A stretch of DNA of 64,000 nt from Paraclostridium tenue (GCF_039521565.1 NZ_BAAACP010000002.1:186001-250000); one strand, 5' to 3'. Shown: positions 43,402 to 52,380, counted from the stretch's first letter. Numbers and translations: made by a program. The notes: generated by a model not told the origin, from the letters alone.

Positions 43402-43453
43402 GTGTCTTTACACCCTTAATTACAATTGTATAGTTATCAGTTATCTATGTCAA
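43402..43453 (-). promoter_or_regulatory. niaX promoter with overlapping candidate NiaR operators
   Basis: On the minus strand TTGACA (43448-43453), 17 bp, TACAAT (43425-43430). The -10 lies within the perfect palindrome TACAATTGTA (43421-43430). A second inverted repeat, GTGTCTTTACAC (43402-43413), falls just at or after the start point. This placement suits repression by NiaR when niacin is plentiful. Confidence 0.7.
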
Positions 43454-43455
43454 CT

Positions 43456-43968
43456 CTATAAGGCATAACCTTTTTCTTTTAAATTATTTAAAACACTATT
43501 TAATATATCTTCACTTTCACACTTTATAGTATGTAAATGTATTCCATCAGTTAATTGTGACAACGTATTAACTGAATTTTCATTTAAACTTTTCATAAAC
43601 TCACGAACATCTCTTCTTGATGATAAATGTAAATCTCCTGTTAGTTGACCATAAACACTATGTTCAACTATAACATTTACAACTGTAGCACCTTCGTCAA
43701 CTATTAAGTTTAATTCATCTTCTGTACAATCCCTTGAATGTTTACATGCTATTGTTTTAACTATATATCTATCATCTACATTTTTGTTAAGTATATATCC
43801 TTTTGGTGTAGATATTATATCTATTCCTGATGCTCTAATTAGTGCAACATCTGAAACTATAACTTGTCTACTTACTCCTAATTCTTTAGATAGTTGTGAT
43901 CCATTAACTGCCTGTGTTGAATTTTTTAAAACATCTAAAATTTGATTCCTTCTATCTTTGCCATTCAT
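43456..43968 (-). CDS. niaR: NiaR niacin-responsive repressor (HTH plus 3H domain)
   Basis: A 170-residue regulator. It has an N-terminal winged HTH (about 5-60; GSQLSKELGVSRQVIVSDVA) and a 3H ligand-binding domain (about 75-168) named for three His. These are visible in KTIACKHSRD, DLHLSSRRDV and GIHLHTIKC. The family represses NAD synthesis and niacin uptake genes when niacin is bound. It sits directly upstream of a predicted ECF S component, the standard niaR-niaX arrangement in Firmicutes. AGGAGG precedes the ATG at 43968. Confidence 0.93.
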   Translation of the reverse strand: MNGKDRRNQILDVLKNSTQAVNGSQLSKELGVSRQVIVSDVALIRASGIDIISTPKGYILNKNVDDRYIVKTIACKHSRDCTEDELNLIVDEGATVVNVIVEHSVYGQLTGDLHLSSRRDVREFMKSLNENSVNTLSQLTDGIHLHTIKCESEDILNSVLNNLKEKGYAL

Positions 43969-44039
43969 AATATAAAACCTCCTTATTCAATTATATTTTA
44001 TATTATATAGTAATTTATATATCATTAAAAACATAAATA

Positions 44040-44078
44040 AAAAAGCCTCTAATATTTGCTTATATACGAGACTTTTTA
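44040..44078 (-). terminator. intrinsic terminator of the McrB-like gene
   Basis: Arms at 44068-44077 and 44040-44049 form a 10-bp stem (one G-U) with a T tract on the minus strand. It overlaps the stop codon. Confidence 0.75.
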
Positions 44079-45410
44079 ATCATCAATTAAATTTTTAATT
44101 ATATTATCTATGTATTCTTCATCTTTATCTATCATATATTCTCTTATTAATGGTTCTATATCTCTTTTTATAACTTGCCTATACCAACTATACACTTGAT
44201 ATTCGTCTACTTTCTCATTAATCATAAAATAACTTTGACCTATTTTATATCTCTTTCCAAGTTTATTATCTTCTTCTATAGTTTTATTTAAATACATCAT
44301 CTTACATACTACTTTATCTGCCATCTCAACACCTATATAATTTCCAAGATAGTTTCTTAAATCCATATTTTCAAAAACAGGATCTATATCAATAAATCCA
44401 AATCTTCTTCTTAATGGGTATGATATATCTCTTAGTGTATTATCTGATGTATTTAAGGTTCCTATAATATATACATTTTCAGGTATATAAAAACTTTCAT
44501 CACATTCACTATATAAAAGCTTTATAGAATTTTCTTTTCCTCTTTTATTATTTTCTATTAGCATAGTTAATTCCCCGAAAATTTTATTTAAATTACCTCT
44601 ATTTATTTCATCTATTATAAAGTAATGCTTATGTTCTGGATATGTTTGTGCTTTTTTTATAAAATCATAAAATATACCATTTTTTATATAATCTTCTCCA
44701 TTTTTCCCTCGCCTATATCCTCTTACAAACTCTTCATATGTATAATATTCATGAAACTGTACCATTTCAATATTAGAGTTATCTCTATTACCTTGATGAA
44801 AATAGCAAATTCTTTTTGCAATGAATGTTTTTCCAACACCTGAAGGCCCTTGTAATATTATATTTTTCTTTTGTTCTAAATTAAATATTATATCATCTAA
44901 AACTTCTTCATCCATAAATACTTCTCTTAGAAGTTCTGTCTTAGTATATCCAAAATTACCAGTAAAATTAAATATTGCATCTACATACTTTTCAACTATT
45001 TTCTCTATAGATGATTTAAACTTCAAAAATGCATGAAAATATAATTTTCTATATTCCATAAGTTCACTAAAATTATCTACATCTATTTCAAAACCCATTC
45101 TAACCCAATCTTTATTTTGTTTTCTTTCACTTATACCTATTTCATAGCCTATTTTTCTTGATATAGATTCATTTTTTTCATAATATATATCTTTTATAAA
45201 TTGGGCCCCTTCAGAATCTCTTGATTCTATATATATACCTAATTGTTGCTCTTTTCTAAAATATTTAAATACATAGTATATGGGTTGGCCTAGTATTTTA
45301 CCACTAGAAAAGTAATCTCTTTGTTGGCTATAACTTATATCTACATTAGCTTTATTTTCTATATCTAAAGATAATTTTGTTAAAAAATCTATAACTATGT
45401 CCTTAGCCAT
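44076..45410 (-). CDS. orphan McrB-like AAA+ ATPase/GTPase
   Basis: A 444-residue protein. The N-terminal domain (about 1-165) is of unrecognised fold with many aromatic and charged residues. A McrB-type AAA+ domain (about 180-400) follows: Walker A LQGPSGVGKTFIAKRI, the family EYYTYEEFVRGYRR, Walker B HYFIIDEINRGNLNKIFGE, and sensor region GTLNTSDNTLRDISYPLRRRF. The NTSD replaces the NTAD GTP-specificity motif of E. coli McrB, so nucleotide choice is open. No McrC nuclease subunit is adjacent: neighbours are niaR and a TSUP gene. The N-terminal domain may instead carry the effector. The start is ATG 45410 after GGGAGGAGTGA; the longer frame begins at TTG 45428. Confidence 0.85.
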   Translation of the reverse strand: MAKDIVIDFLTKLSLDIENKANVDISYSQQRDYFSSGKILGQPIYYVFKYFRKEQQLGIYIESRDSEGAQFIKDIYYEKNESISRKIGYEIGISERKQNKDWVRMGFEIDVDNFSELMEYRKLYFHAFLKFKSSIEKIVEKYVDAIFNFTGNFGYTKTELLREVFMDEEVLDDIIFNLEQKKNIILQGPSGVGKTFIAKRICYFHQGNRDNSNIEMVQFHEYYTYEEFVRGYRRGKNGEDYIKNGIFYDFIKKAQTYPEHKHYFIIDEINRGNLNKIFGELTMLIENNKRGKENSIKLLYSECDESFYIPENVYIIGTLNTSDNTLRDISYPLRRRFGFIDIDPVFENMDLRNYLGNYIGVEMADKVVCKMMYLNKTIEEDNKLGKRYKIGQSYFMINEKVDEYQVYSWYRQVIKRDIEPLIREYMIDKDEEYIDNIIKNLIDD

Positions 45411-45569
45411 ATTAATCACTCCTCCCAATTTATATATTATACCTTACTAAAATATATGATTAGTTTATTACATATATGATTATGTTTACCACTAATTTTT
45501 ATAATAACATCTTTAGATTATTTTATATTATAATTAATACATAATATTATATATTTTTTTGGAGGGTTT

Positions 45570-46319
45570 ATGCTTACAATAATTTTTCTTTGCTTTGGAG
45601 GATTTTTAGCTGCTTTTATTGATTCGATAGCTGGAGGTGGAGGTCTTATAAGTATGCCCGTACTTTTAATGGCAGGACTTTCTCCTCATTTAGCACTTGG
45701 AACTAATAAGTTTGCTGGTGCTTTTGGGTGTTTTTCCAGTGCTTATCGATATACAAAATCTGGAAAAACTAATAATGAATTACTAAAAAAACTTATTCCA
45801 TTTACAATTTTGGGTTGTATATTAGGAGTTAAATGTGTTTTATCTATAAGTGATACTATTTTAAATATATTAGTCTTTATAATGATTTTAGTAGTTGCAA
45901 TATATACATATTTAAAAAAAGATCTTGGATCTGAAAACACATTCGAAACACTTACTAGTAAAAATATTAAATTAGGAATAATAATGGCATTTTCATTAGG
46001 ATTTTATGATGGATTCTTTGGGCCTGGTACAGGAACCTTTTTAGTATTTGCTCTTATTAAAATATATGGATTTGATTTTTTACATGCATCAGCTAATACT
46101 AAAATATTAAATTTTACTAGTAATTTTACAGCACTTATATTATTTATATTTAATGGACAAATACTTTATAATATAGCAATATTTTATGCAATATCCATGA
46201 TTATTGGTGGATATATAGGTGCTAAAGTTGCTATAAAAAAAGGTTCAACTTTGATAAAACCTATATTTTTGGTTATGGCTATTGGAGTAGCTATAAAATT
46301 GATATATCAATCTATATAA
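45570..46319 (+). CDS. TSUP (TauE/SafE) family membrane transporter
   Basis: A 249-residue protein with seven to eight membrane helices. The first repeat has LAAFIDSIAGGGGLISMPVL and LALGTNKFAGAFG; the second has FYDGFFGPGTGTFLVFALI and HASANTKILNFTSN, the two-copy signature of the family. Members export or import sulfite, organosulfonates or related small anions; substrate is not readable here. GGAGGG lies 5 bases before the ATG. It is monocistronic with its own terminator. A second family member, more distant, is at the right edge of the window. Confidence 0.9.
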   Translation: MLTIIFLCFGGFLAAFIDSIAGGGGLISMPVLLMAGLSPHLALGTNKFAGAFGCFSSAYRYTKSGKTNNELLKKLIPFTILGCILGVKCVLSISDTILNILVFIMILVVAIYTYLKKDLGSENTFETLTSKNIKLGIIMAFSLGFYDGFFGPGTGTFLVFALIKIYGFDFLHASANTKILNFTSNFTALILFIFNGQILYNIAIFYAISMIIGGYIGAKVAIKKGSTLIKPIFLVMAIGVAIKLIYQSI

Positions 46320-46321
46320 AT

Positions 46322-46366
46322 AAAAAATAAGCTATATAGTGAATCATTATATAGCTTATTTTTTAT
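46322..46366. terminator. bidirectional terminator
   Basis: Arms 46322-46342 and 46344-46364 are complementary over 21 bp with one wobble. It lies between convergent genes. Confidence 0.85.
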
Positions 46367-46374
46367 TTATATAT

Positions 46375-46650
46375 TTATTTTACTTCTATTATATATACTT
46401 GAGTCTGAGGTGGTATACTCATAGTCATTACATTAGAATGGTAAGCTATAACTTTATCTCCAATGTTTAAATCTTTAATAGTCAATTTATTATATTCACA
46501 ATCAAGTATTAAAGTTTGATCACTATAAATTAATCTAGTAAAGGTATATATATCAGATGGATTTGTTGCTATAGTTATAAATTTATATGGCTGACTCTTA
46601 ATATCTTGTATATCTACTATATTTCCTATTTTATAAGATACATATTTCAT
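46375..46650 (-). CDS. small beta-rich protein, unknown function
   Basis: A 91-residue, probably OB-like beta protein ending GDKVIAYHSNVMTMSIPPQ then TQVYIIEVK. The short stretch with YHSxxMTxSIPPQT recurs, from memory, in small Firmicutes proteins and in protein N-terminal domains of unknown role. There is no signal peptide or cysteines suited to metal binding. GGAGGG lies about 7 bases before the ATG. Its minus-strand neighbours are small genes of unknown function on the right and the convergent TSUP gene on the left. Confidence 0.75.
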   Translation of the reverse strand: MKYVSYKIGNIVDIQDIKSQPYKFITIATNPSDIYTFTRLIYSDQTLILDCEYNKLTIKDLNIGDKVIAYHSNVMTMSIPPQTQVYIIEVK

Positions 46651-46735
46651 ATCAATCCCTCCTTTTATTTACTCATTCTTTTATATAATATGTTTTTTAT
46701 ATTTATTGGTTAATAAAAGTGTTAATATATAAATA

Positions 46736-46774
46736 AAAATAGGTGTAATGATTAAATCATTACACCTATTTTAA
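46736..46774 (-). terminator. intrinsic terminator
   Basis: A perfect 17-bp stem (46736-46752 with 46756-46772) lies just past the stop codon of the small basic gene. Confidence 0.9.
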
Positions 46775-46776
46775 AA

Positions 46777-46965
46777 TTAATAAGTCCCTTTTTTACCTAT
46801 CTTATCATATAGCTTTTCATCTCTAGTTTTAGTTGAACCAGAATTCCTAGCTCCTATTTTTTTACCATCTACTATTCCTATTTCAGAACCATGTTCAAAT
46901 AATATCTTTCTTTTTTCTGCATTAGTTTTTTTTCTATCTTTATGTCTATTTTTATTATTATCCAT
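46777..46965 (-). CDS. small basic protein, unknown function
   Basis: A 62-residue, highly charged protein (MDNNKNRHKDRKKTNAEKRK at the start, Gly/Ser/Lys-rich at the end with ARNSGSTKTRDEKLYDKIGK). The start is ATG 46965, with AGGAGG 7 bases upstream; the computed frame begins 16 codons earlier without a ribosome site. The basic, disordered character suits a nucleic-acid-associated or small spore protein. It is not an alpha/beta-type SASP. A strong terminator follows. Confidence 0.7.
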   Translation of the reverse strand: MDNNKNRHKDRKKTNAEKRKILFEHGSEIGIVDGKKIGARNSGSTKTRDEKLYDKIGKKGTY

Positions 46966-47029
46966 AATAAATCCTCCTAGATGATAAATATATTTCATAT
47001 TTAATTTATCCAAAAACTCAATTGGTATT

Positions 47030-47698
47030 CTAGTTATAAATTAATTCTTTATTTTCAATATATCTAGATATTTTCATATTATTTTTTTCATCTACTTCAA
47101 AGCCATATTTTCTATATATTTTATTTAGATTTTCTTGACTTATTATGGTTTTATAAGGTATAGCTACACCTTCTATTTTTTTTATATAATTAAACTTATA
47201 ATCCTCAAAATAATGATTGTATAAATCTAATTTAATATTTATTTTATTGACTACATAATCTAAATTCATTAATAAAATTTTACCATATCCATTATTGGGT
47301 TTACCTGATGAAAATTCCTTTATGTATAAAACACCTTCATCATTTATATTGTAGTAAGCACAGTCCATATATGTATCTTTTGTATTACCAGTTATTATTC
47401 GTATATCTACTTTCATAAATATTTCTAATTCACTTTTAATTAACTTCGTTACCAAGCATATCAATCTATTGCATATATCTTTTCTAGTTTCAAATATTAT
47501 ATATTCATCTGCATTTATATATTTTTTAACTCTTTTAGTTAATTTTACATAATAATTATATGTATTAATAATTTGCAAATTTTTACTATTAATATCTTTT
47601 GTGGATATAGTTTTAAATTTACTTTTTTTTATAGATTTTATATCTTTTTGTTGTAAATTTTTTTTCATTTCATCTATTTTAGATAATAAACTTTCCAT
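47030..47698 (-). CDS. hypothetical 222-residue protein, faintly GNAT-like
   Basis: A cytosolic protein with a Lys-rich N-terminal helix (MESLLSKIDEMKKNLQQKD) and a mixed alpha/beta body. The segment LYIKEFSSGKPNNGYGKILL, followed by a helix, resembles the acetyl-CoA-binding turn of GNAT acetyltransferases but is weak. It ends EGVAIPYKTIISQENLNKIY and YRKYGF, again GNAT-like (the YxKxGF ending is common there). GGAGGG is only 3 bases from the ATG, so the true start may differ slightly. It lies downstream of the decayed acetyltransferase gene and may be unrelated to the maltose operon. Confidence 0.6.
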   Translation of the reverse strand: MESLLSKIDEMKKNLQQKDIKSIKKSKFKTISTKDINSKNLQIINTYNYYVKLTKRVKKYINADEYIIFETRKDICNRLICLVTKLIKSELEIFMKVDIRIITGNTKDTYMDCAYYNINDEGVLYIKEFSSGKPNNGYGKILLMNLDYVVNKINIKLDLYNHYFEDYKFNYIKKIEGVAIPYKTIISQENLNKIYRKYGFEVDEKNNMKISRYIENKELIYN

Positions 47699-47785
47699 AG
47701 ACCCTCCACATATAAAAATTTCTTTATTAGTTTTTATATGTGAAAAGTTATACTTTATTACTAATTTTATTATAACTACATTATC

Positions 47786-48110
47786 TCATATAGTTACATA
47801 AGTTCCATACTCAACACCTGAATTTCTGAGTTTTGCATCTATTGGATGATATGCCGTATAAATTTGAACGTTTGGTGCTAGCATTACATTTTTCCCTATT
47901 TTAATTTTACAAACATCTAACATTATACAATTAAAATTAGCGTAAAAATTATCTCCTATATAAATGTTAGATCCATAGTCACATTTAAAACTTGGTTCTA
48001 TATAAATATTTTCTCCAGTAGATCCAAATAACTTTTTTTAGTAAAACTACTCTTTCTTCATCTGATGCTATATAAGCTTTCCCACTTAACATTTTCTCTT
48101 TTTCCGTCAT
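47786..48110 (-). pseudogene. decayed maltose O-acetyltransferase (maa-like)
   Basis: Starting at ATG 48110 (AGGGGATT upstream), the frame reads MTEKEKMLSGKAYIASDEER, a typical maltose/galactoside acetyltransferase start. It then jumps directly to VVLLKK-LFGSTGENIYIEPSF, missing about 40 residues of the normal N-terminal domain. One extra A in an A7 run near 48035 shifts the frame before LFGSTG. The second frame then gives KCDYGSNIYIGDNFYANFN and APNVQIYTAYHPIDA, with the left-handed-beta-helix residues. It stops at TGA 47786-47788, where the family has Gly-Asp-Asn-Val-Trp, and the last about 60 residues are gone. It was evidently the last gene of the maltose operon. Confidence 0.9.
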
Positions 48111-48124
48111 ATAATCCCCTTTTA

Positions 48125-49786
48125 TTAAATCTTGTACATTCTACATTCCCAAGGTCTTAATTCAAAGTTGTTTGTTATTTCATGATTTTTCACTTCTAAA
48201 TTAGATATTACTAAATTCTCATACTTTAATTTAATATCTTTATAATTATACATAACTTTTTCATTAGACATATTTGCAATTATCACAAACTTATCATTTC
48301 CTAAAACTCTTTCATATGCATATATATTTTTATCATCTTCTAAGATTAACTTATATTCTCCATAAATCAACACTTCATTTGACTTTCTTATTTTTATCAT
48401 AGTTTTATAAAAATTAAGAATTGAATTTTCATCATTTATTTGATTTTTGACATTTATAGTTTTATAATTTGGATTTACATTTATCCATGGATTGTTTTTG
48501 CTAAATCCACCAAAATCACTATCATCCCATTGCATAGGAGTCCTTGAATTATCCCTTGATAATCTCCAAGCTCTTTTTATAAGATTTTCATGATCTTCGC
48601 CAGCTTCTAACCCTAAATAATAATTATTTTTAGTTTTTACATCATCATAGTCTTCTATATTTTCAAATTCAACATTAGTCATACCAATTTCTTGTCCTTG
48701 ATATATAAAAGGAGTACCTTCTTGCATAAAGTACATAAGTCCTAAGCATGTTGAACTTTCATACCAATATTTTTCATCATTTCCTAACATAGATACAATT
48801 CTAGGTATATCATGATTTTCTATAAATAAAGCATTCCAACCTATATTATGTAAATTATTTTGCCACTTAGATAATACTTTCTTAAACTTAACTAAATCTA
48901 AAGATTTATCCATATTGTTATTCCATAAATCTAAATGTTCAAATTGAAACACCATATTAAATTTACCTTCCTCTTCAGATACCCACATGTGAGCATCCTC
49001 TGGAGTTACTCCATTAGCTTCTCCAACCGTCATTACATCATATTTACCATAAGTATTATCTTTTATATCTTTTAAATATTCATGTATACCCTCTACATTC
49101 ATATGCTTATCAAAAGAAGAAACATACTTTAGATTATTAGGATTTGGCATATCTAAAAGACCTTCCTCTTTATTTATATGGCTTATGGCATCAACTCTAA
49201 ATCCATCTATTCCCTTATCTAACCACCAGTTCATCATCTCATAAATAGCATTTCTCATATCTTTATTCTTCCAGTTTAAATCTGGTTGTTTTTTAGTAAA
49301 TAAATGTAGGTAGTATTGATTAGTTTTTTCATCTTTTACCCAAGCTGATCCTCCAAATATACTTTCCCAGTTATTTGGTTCTTTATCCTCTTTACCATCT
49401 CTCCATATGTACCAATCTCTTTTTGGATTATCTTTTGAAGATCTTGATTCTATAAACCAAGGATGTTCATCACTAGTATGATTTATTACTAAATCAATTA
49501 TTAATCTCATACCCCTTTTATGAACCTCTTCTAATAAGTCATCAAAATCTTTCATATTCCCGAACTCTTTCATTATATCTTGATAATCACTTATATCGTA
49601 TCCATTATCATCATTTGGAGATTTATAAAAAGGAGACACCCATATAATATCTATTCCTAATTCTTTTATATAGTCTAATTTTTCTATTATTCCTCTTAAA
49701 TCTCCAACTCCATCATTATTTGAATCGTAAAAACTTCTTGGATATACTTGATAAGCTACAGCTTCTTTCCACCAAATTTTTTTCAT
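48125..49786 (-). CDS. malL: GH13 alpha-glucosidase (oligo-1,6-glucosidase/MalL-like)
   Basis: A 553-residue GH13 enzyme that hydrolyses short alpha-glucosides or their phosphates in the cytoplasm. The barrel starts WWKEAVAYQVYPRSFYDSNN. The conserved regions include DLVINHTSDEHPWF, GFRVDAISHINKE (nucleophile Asp), MTVGEANG (acid/base Glu) and FIENHDIPRIVS (third Asp). A C-terminal beta domain (about 470-553) ends the protein. TreC (trehalose-6-phosphate hydrolase) is a close alternative; the PTS subunit two genes upstream means a phosphorylated substrate is plausible. The start is ATG 49786 after GGAGGGTGA; the frame's GTG 49795 lies inside that site. Confidence 0.9.
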   Translation of the reverse strand: MKKIWWKEAVAYQVYPRSFYDSNNDGVGDLRGIIEKLDYIKELGIDIIWVSPFYKSPNDDNGYDISDYQDIMKEFGNMKDFDDLLEEVHKRGMRLIIDLVINHTSDEHPWFIESRSSKDNPKRDWYIWRDGKEDKEPNNWESIFGGSAWVKDEKTNQYYLHLFTKKQPDLNWKNKDMRNAIYEMMNWWLDKGIDGFRVDAISHINKEEGLLDMPNPNNLKYVSSFDKHMNVEGIHEYLKDIKDNTYGKYDVMTVGEANGVTPEDAHMWVSEEEGKFNMVFQFEHLDLWNNNMDKSLDLVKFKKVLSKWQNNLHNIGWNALFIENHDIPRIVSMLGNDEKYWYESSTCLGLMYFMQEGTPFIYQGQEIGMTNVEFENIEDYDDVKTKNNYYLGLEAGEDHENLIKRAWRLSRDNSRTPMQWDDSDFGGFSKNNPWINVNPNYKTINVKNQINDENSILNFYKTMIKIRKSNEVLIYGEYKLILEDDKNIYAYERVLGNDKFVIIANMSNEKVMYNYKDIKLKYENLVISNLEVKNHEITNNFELRPWECRMYKI

Positions 49787-49813
49787 ATACGTCACCCTCC
49801 ATAACTTGTGTTT

Positions 49814-50605
49814 TTATTTTACGTTTATACAAACTTCTACTCCGTAGTGATCTGATACTACTTTTTTATTTATTCCATTAAATATTACATTAGAACTTTC
49901 AACATCAATTTCTTTATTAGATAAAATTAAGTCTAATCTTAAATCTAGCTTATTTTCATCCCAGCCTGCAATTTTACCTTTAACTGTAATTCCTTCATCT
50001 TTAACTTTAGAAAGTTTATATGTATCAAAAAATTTATTACATAGATAGTCATAACCTTCACCTTTTATATTTGCGTTATTATTAAAATCTCCCATTAAAA
50101 AAACTAGTTTTTCATTATCAGTTTCATTAATAAGTCTTTTTACTTGTTCTTTAAATGGTTCTTCATTATCATTCCACCATCCTAAGTGACAAGATAAAAA
50201 TCTAATTTCTTTTGATTTATAAATAACATCTATTCCAACTATTTTTCTTGTTTTCCAAAAATCAAGTTTTATTGAATTTGTAATATAAAAGCTTTCTTTA
50301 TTAACTATAGGAAGCTTTGTCATAAGACAAAGCCCCTCTTCATAAATATCATATCCTATATGTGCTACATCCCAATAAAATTCATATTGATTATTACCCA
50401 AACTTTTTAATTCATTTTGTAATAGCAATGCAAAATTATCACTTTTAACATTTTCGTACACTTTATCTTTTTCTATTAATTGACTTACCTCTTGCAGAGC
50501 TATTACATCATAATCTTTTTCATTAATAGTTTTTGCTATATATTTTATTTTTTCAATTTGATTTTCTTCTTGCCATGAATGACAATTTAATGTTAAAAGT
50601 TTCAA
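49814..50605 (-). CDS. endonuclease/exonuclease/phosphatase-family protein
   Basis: A 263-residue EEP-fold hydrolase with the full set of motifs: LTLNCHSWQ at the start, VIALQEVSQ (metal Glu), LSCHLGWWND (catalytic His), FLMGDFNNNAN (Asp/Asn) and VVSDHYGVEV (terminal Asp-His). It has no signal peptide, so it is cytoplasmic. Such a gene sits in the PTS-glucosidase operon of several Firmicutes, which hints at a sugar- or phosphate-ester substrate rather than DNA, but that is inference. The start is TTG 50605, with GGGGG about 9 bases upstream, 4 bp after the PTS stop codon, so it is translationally close-coupled. Confidence 0.87.
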   Translation of the reverse strand: MKLLTLNCHSWQEENQIEKIKYIAKTINEKDYDVIALQEVSQLIEKDKVYENVKSDNFALLLQNELKSLGNNQYEFYWDVAHIGYDIYEEGLCLMTKLPIVNKESFYITNSIKLDFWKTRKIVGIDVIYKSKEIRFLSCHLGWWNDNEEPFKEQVKRLINETDNEKLVFLMGDFNNNANIKGEGYDYLCNKFFDTYKLSKVKDEGITVKGKIAGWDENKLDLRLDLILSNKEIDVESSNVIFNGINKKVVSDHYGVEVCINVK

Positions 50606-50609
50606 TTTA

Positions 50610-52262
50610 CTACGCCCCCAACATGTCTAGTATATTTGATTTTAAAACATCTGCTTTAGGTCCATATATAGCTTGAACTCCCTTATCTTTAACTATTAAT
50701 CCTAATGCTCCTAATGCTTTCCATTCTTTTTCATTTCCAACTAAGCTAACATCTTTTACTGTTACTCTTAAACGTGTCATACACGCATCTACATCTTCTA
50801 TGTTATCTGCTCCTCCAAGTAAATTAATTATTTTACTTGATAAAACATCTTGTGCCATATTTGTATCAGCTTTTTTATTATCCTCTTCATTACCTTCTTC
50901 TATATAATTACCTCTACGTCCTGGTGTTGCAATATTAAACTTCTTAATTAAGAAATTGAATATTCCAAAGTTTAAGAAGAAAAATACTGCACATGATATG
51001 AAGAAATTGATTAAATCCATAGTAAGTCCTGCTTTTATCATCATTGGAGTACGAGTTAAAAATTCTATAAATCCAAAGGCATGAACTCTTAAATTGATTA
51101 TATCTGCAAGTGCAAATCCAAGTCCAGTAAGTACTGCATATACTAAGTATAAAACTGGTGATATAAACATAAACATAAATTCAATTGGTTCTGTTACTCC
51201 TGTTAGAAAACAAGCTAACATGGCAGAGATAAATATAGGTTTATATTTTTTTGCTTTATCTTTATCTACATTTTTATACATTGCAAGTGATATACCTGCA
51301 AGTGATGCAGTTGATAATATTACTTGACCTGCTTTAAAACGAGCTGGGGTTATACTTGTCAATAAATGGTTGTATGCTGAAGTATCTCCAGAAGCTTTTA
51401 AGTTTATTAAATCTGTTATCCATGCAAGCCATAATGGATCTTGACCTGCAACAGTAGTCCCAGCGGCTGCTCCTGTTGCTATTTGATATATTCCTCCTAA
51501 TTCCGTATAATTCATAGGAACTGTTATCATGTGGTGAAGTCCAAATGGTAGTAATAGTCTTTCAAGAGTTCCATATACAAAAGGTGCTAATACTGGAGCC
51601 GTATCTTTAGAAGATGCAATCCACATACCAAATGCATTTAGTGCACCTTGTGCAAATGGCCAAACTATAGCTAAAACAATAGCCCCCACTACTGACCCTA
51701 AAATTACAACAAATGGTACAAAACGTTTTCCATTGAAAAATGCTAAAGCTTTAGGTAGTTTATCAAAGTTATAGAATTTATTGTAAAGAACTGCACCCAT
51801 AAACCCTGAAATTATACCTACAAATACTCCCATATTAAGAGCTGGTGCCCCTAATATAGATGTAAAATAATCTTTTACTAAAAGCGTATATCCTGTTAAT
51901 GATGTTACTGTTGCATTTGGATCTAATAGCATATCTGATGTAACGCCAAGTATAACTCCTGTTATACGATTTATTAATATAAAAGCAATTACTGCTGCAA
52001 ATGCTCCCCCAGCACGCTCTTTTGCCCAAGATCCTCCTATTGCTACTGCAAATAATATATGTAAGTTACCAATAATTCCCCAACCTATGTCTTCTACAAC
52101 TTTAGCAGTTGTCATTATAAAATGGGCATCTGATGACATACCTATAAGTTTACCTATAGAGACCATAAGCCCTGCAGCTGGCATTACTGCTATAACTACT
52201 AAAAGTGCTTTCCCTAACTTTTGCCAGAAATCAAAAGATATTAGTTTAGTTTTACTACTCAT
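50610..52262 (-). CDS. PTS EIICB, maltose/alpha-glucoside type
   Basis: A 550-residue PTS permease. The EIIC domain (about 1-445) has ten hydrophobic segments and the family residues LLLPFGLHHMITVPMNYTE and TGVTEPIEFMFMF. A charged linker follows, then an EIIB domain (about 470-550) with the phosphorylated Cys in VDACMTRLRVTV. No EIIA domain is attached, so it must borrow EIIA (usually of the glucose type). The glucosidase downstream and the LacI regulator upstream support maltose or another alpha-glucoside as substrate. The ATG at 52262 follows AGGGGATT. It is the first gene of the operon after a promoter with cre and two operators. Confidence 0.92.
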   Translation of the reverse strand: MSSKTKLISFDFWQKLGKALLVVIAVMPAAGLMVSIGKLIGMSSDAHFIMTTAKVVEDIGWGIIGNLHILFAVAIGGSWAKERAGGAFAAVIAFILINRITGVILGVTSDMLLDPNATVTSLTGYTLLVKDYFTSILGAPALNMGVFVGIISGFMGAVLYNKFYNFDKLPKALAFFNGKRFVPFVVILGSVVGAIVLAIVWPFAQGALNAFGMWIASSKDTAPVLAPFVYGTLERLLLPFGLHHMITVPMNYTELGGIYQIATGAAAGTTVAGQDPLWLAWITDLINLKASGDTSAYNHLLTSITPARFKAGQVILSTASLAGISLAMYKNVDKDKAKKYKPIFISAMLACFLTGVTEPIEFMFMFISPVLYLVYAVLTGLGFALADIINLRVHAFGFIEFLTRTPMMIKAGLTMDLINFFISCAVFFFLNFGIFNFLIKKFNIATPGRRGNYIEEGNEEDNKKADTNMAQDVLSSKIINLLGGADNIEDVDACMTRLRVTVKDVSLVGNEKEWKALGALGLIVKDKGVQAIYGPKADVLKSNILDMLGA

Positions 52263-52280
52263 TATAAATCCCCTTTCTTT

Positions 52281-52298
52281 AATGCAACCGATTGCATT
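52281..52298. promoter_or_regulatory. LacI-family operator O1, downstream of the promoter
   Basis: A near-perfect 18-bp inverted repeat with core TGCAACCGATTGCA (52283-52296). It lies in the leader about 55 bp after the expected start point and shares its GCAA..CGATTGC core with the upstream site. Confidence 0.75.
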
Positions 52299-52351
52299 AT
52301 TTTTTAAAAAAATATATTATTTCACTTCGTTAAATTGATTTTTATGGATTT

Positions 52352-52380
52352 ATTATAGCACTCCTTGAAAATGTTTTCAA
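52352..52380 (-). promoter_or_regulatory. PTS operon promoter with overlapping cre site
   Basis: On the minus strand TTGAAA (52375-52380), 17 bp, perfect TATAAT (52352-52357). The -35 is one arm of the inverted repeat TTGAAAACATTTTCAA (52365-52380), which matches the clostridial cre form, so CcpA binding would block RNA polymerase when preferred sugar is present. Confidence 0.8.
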
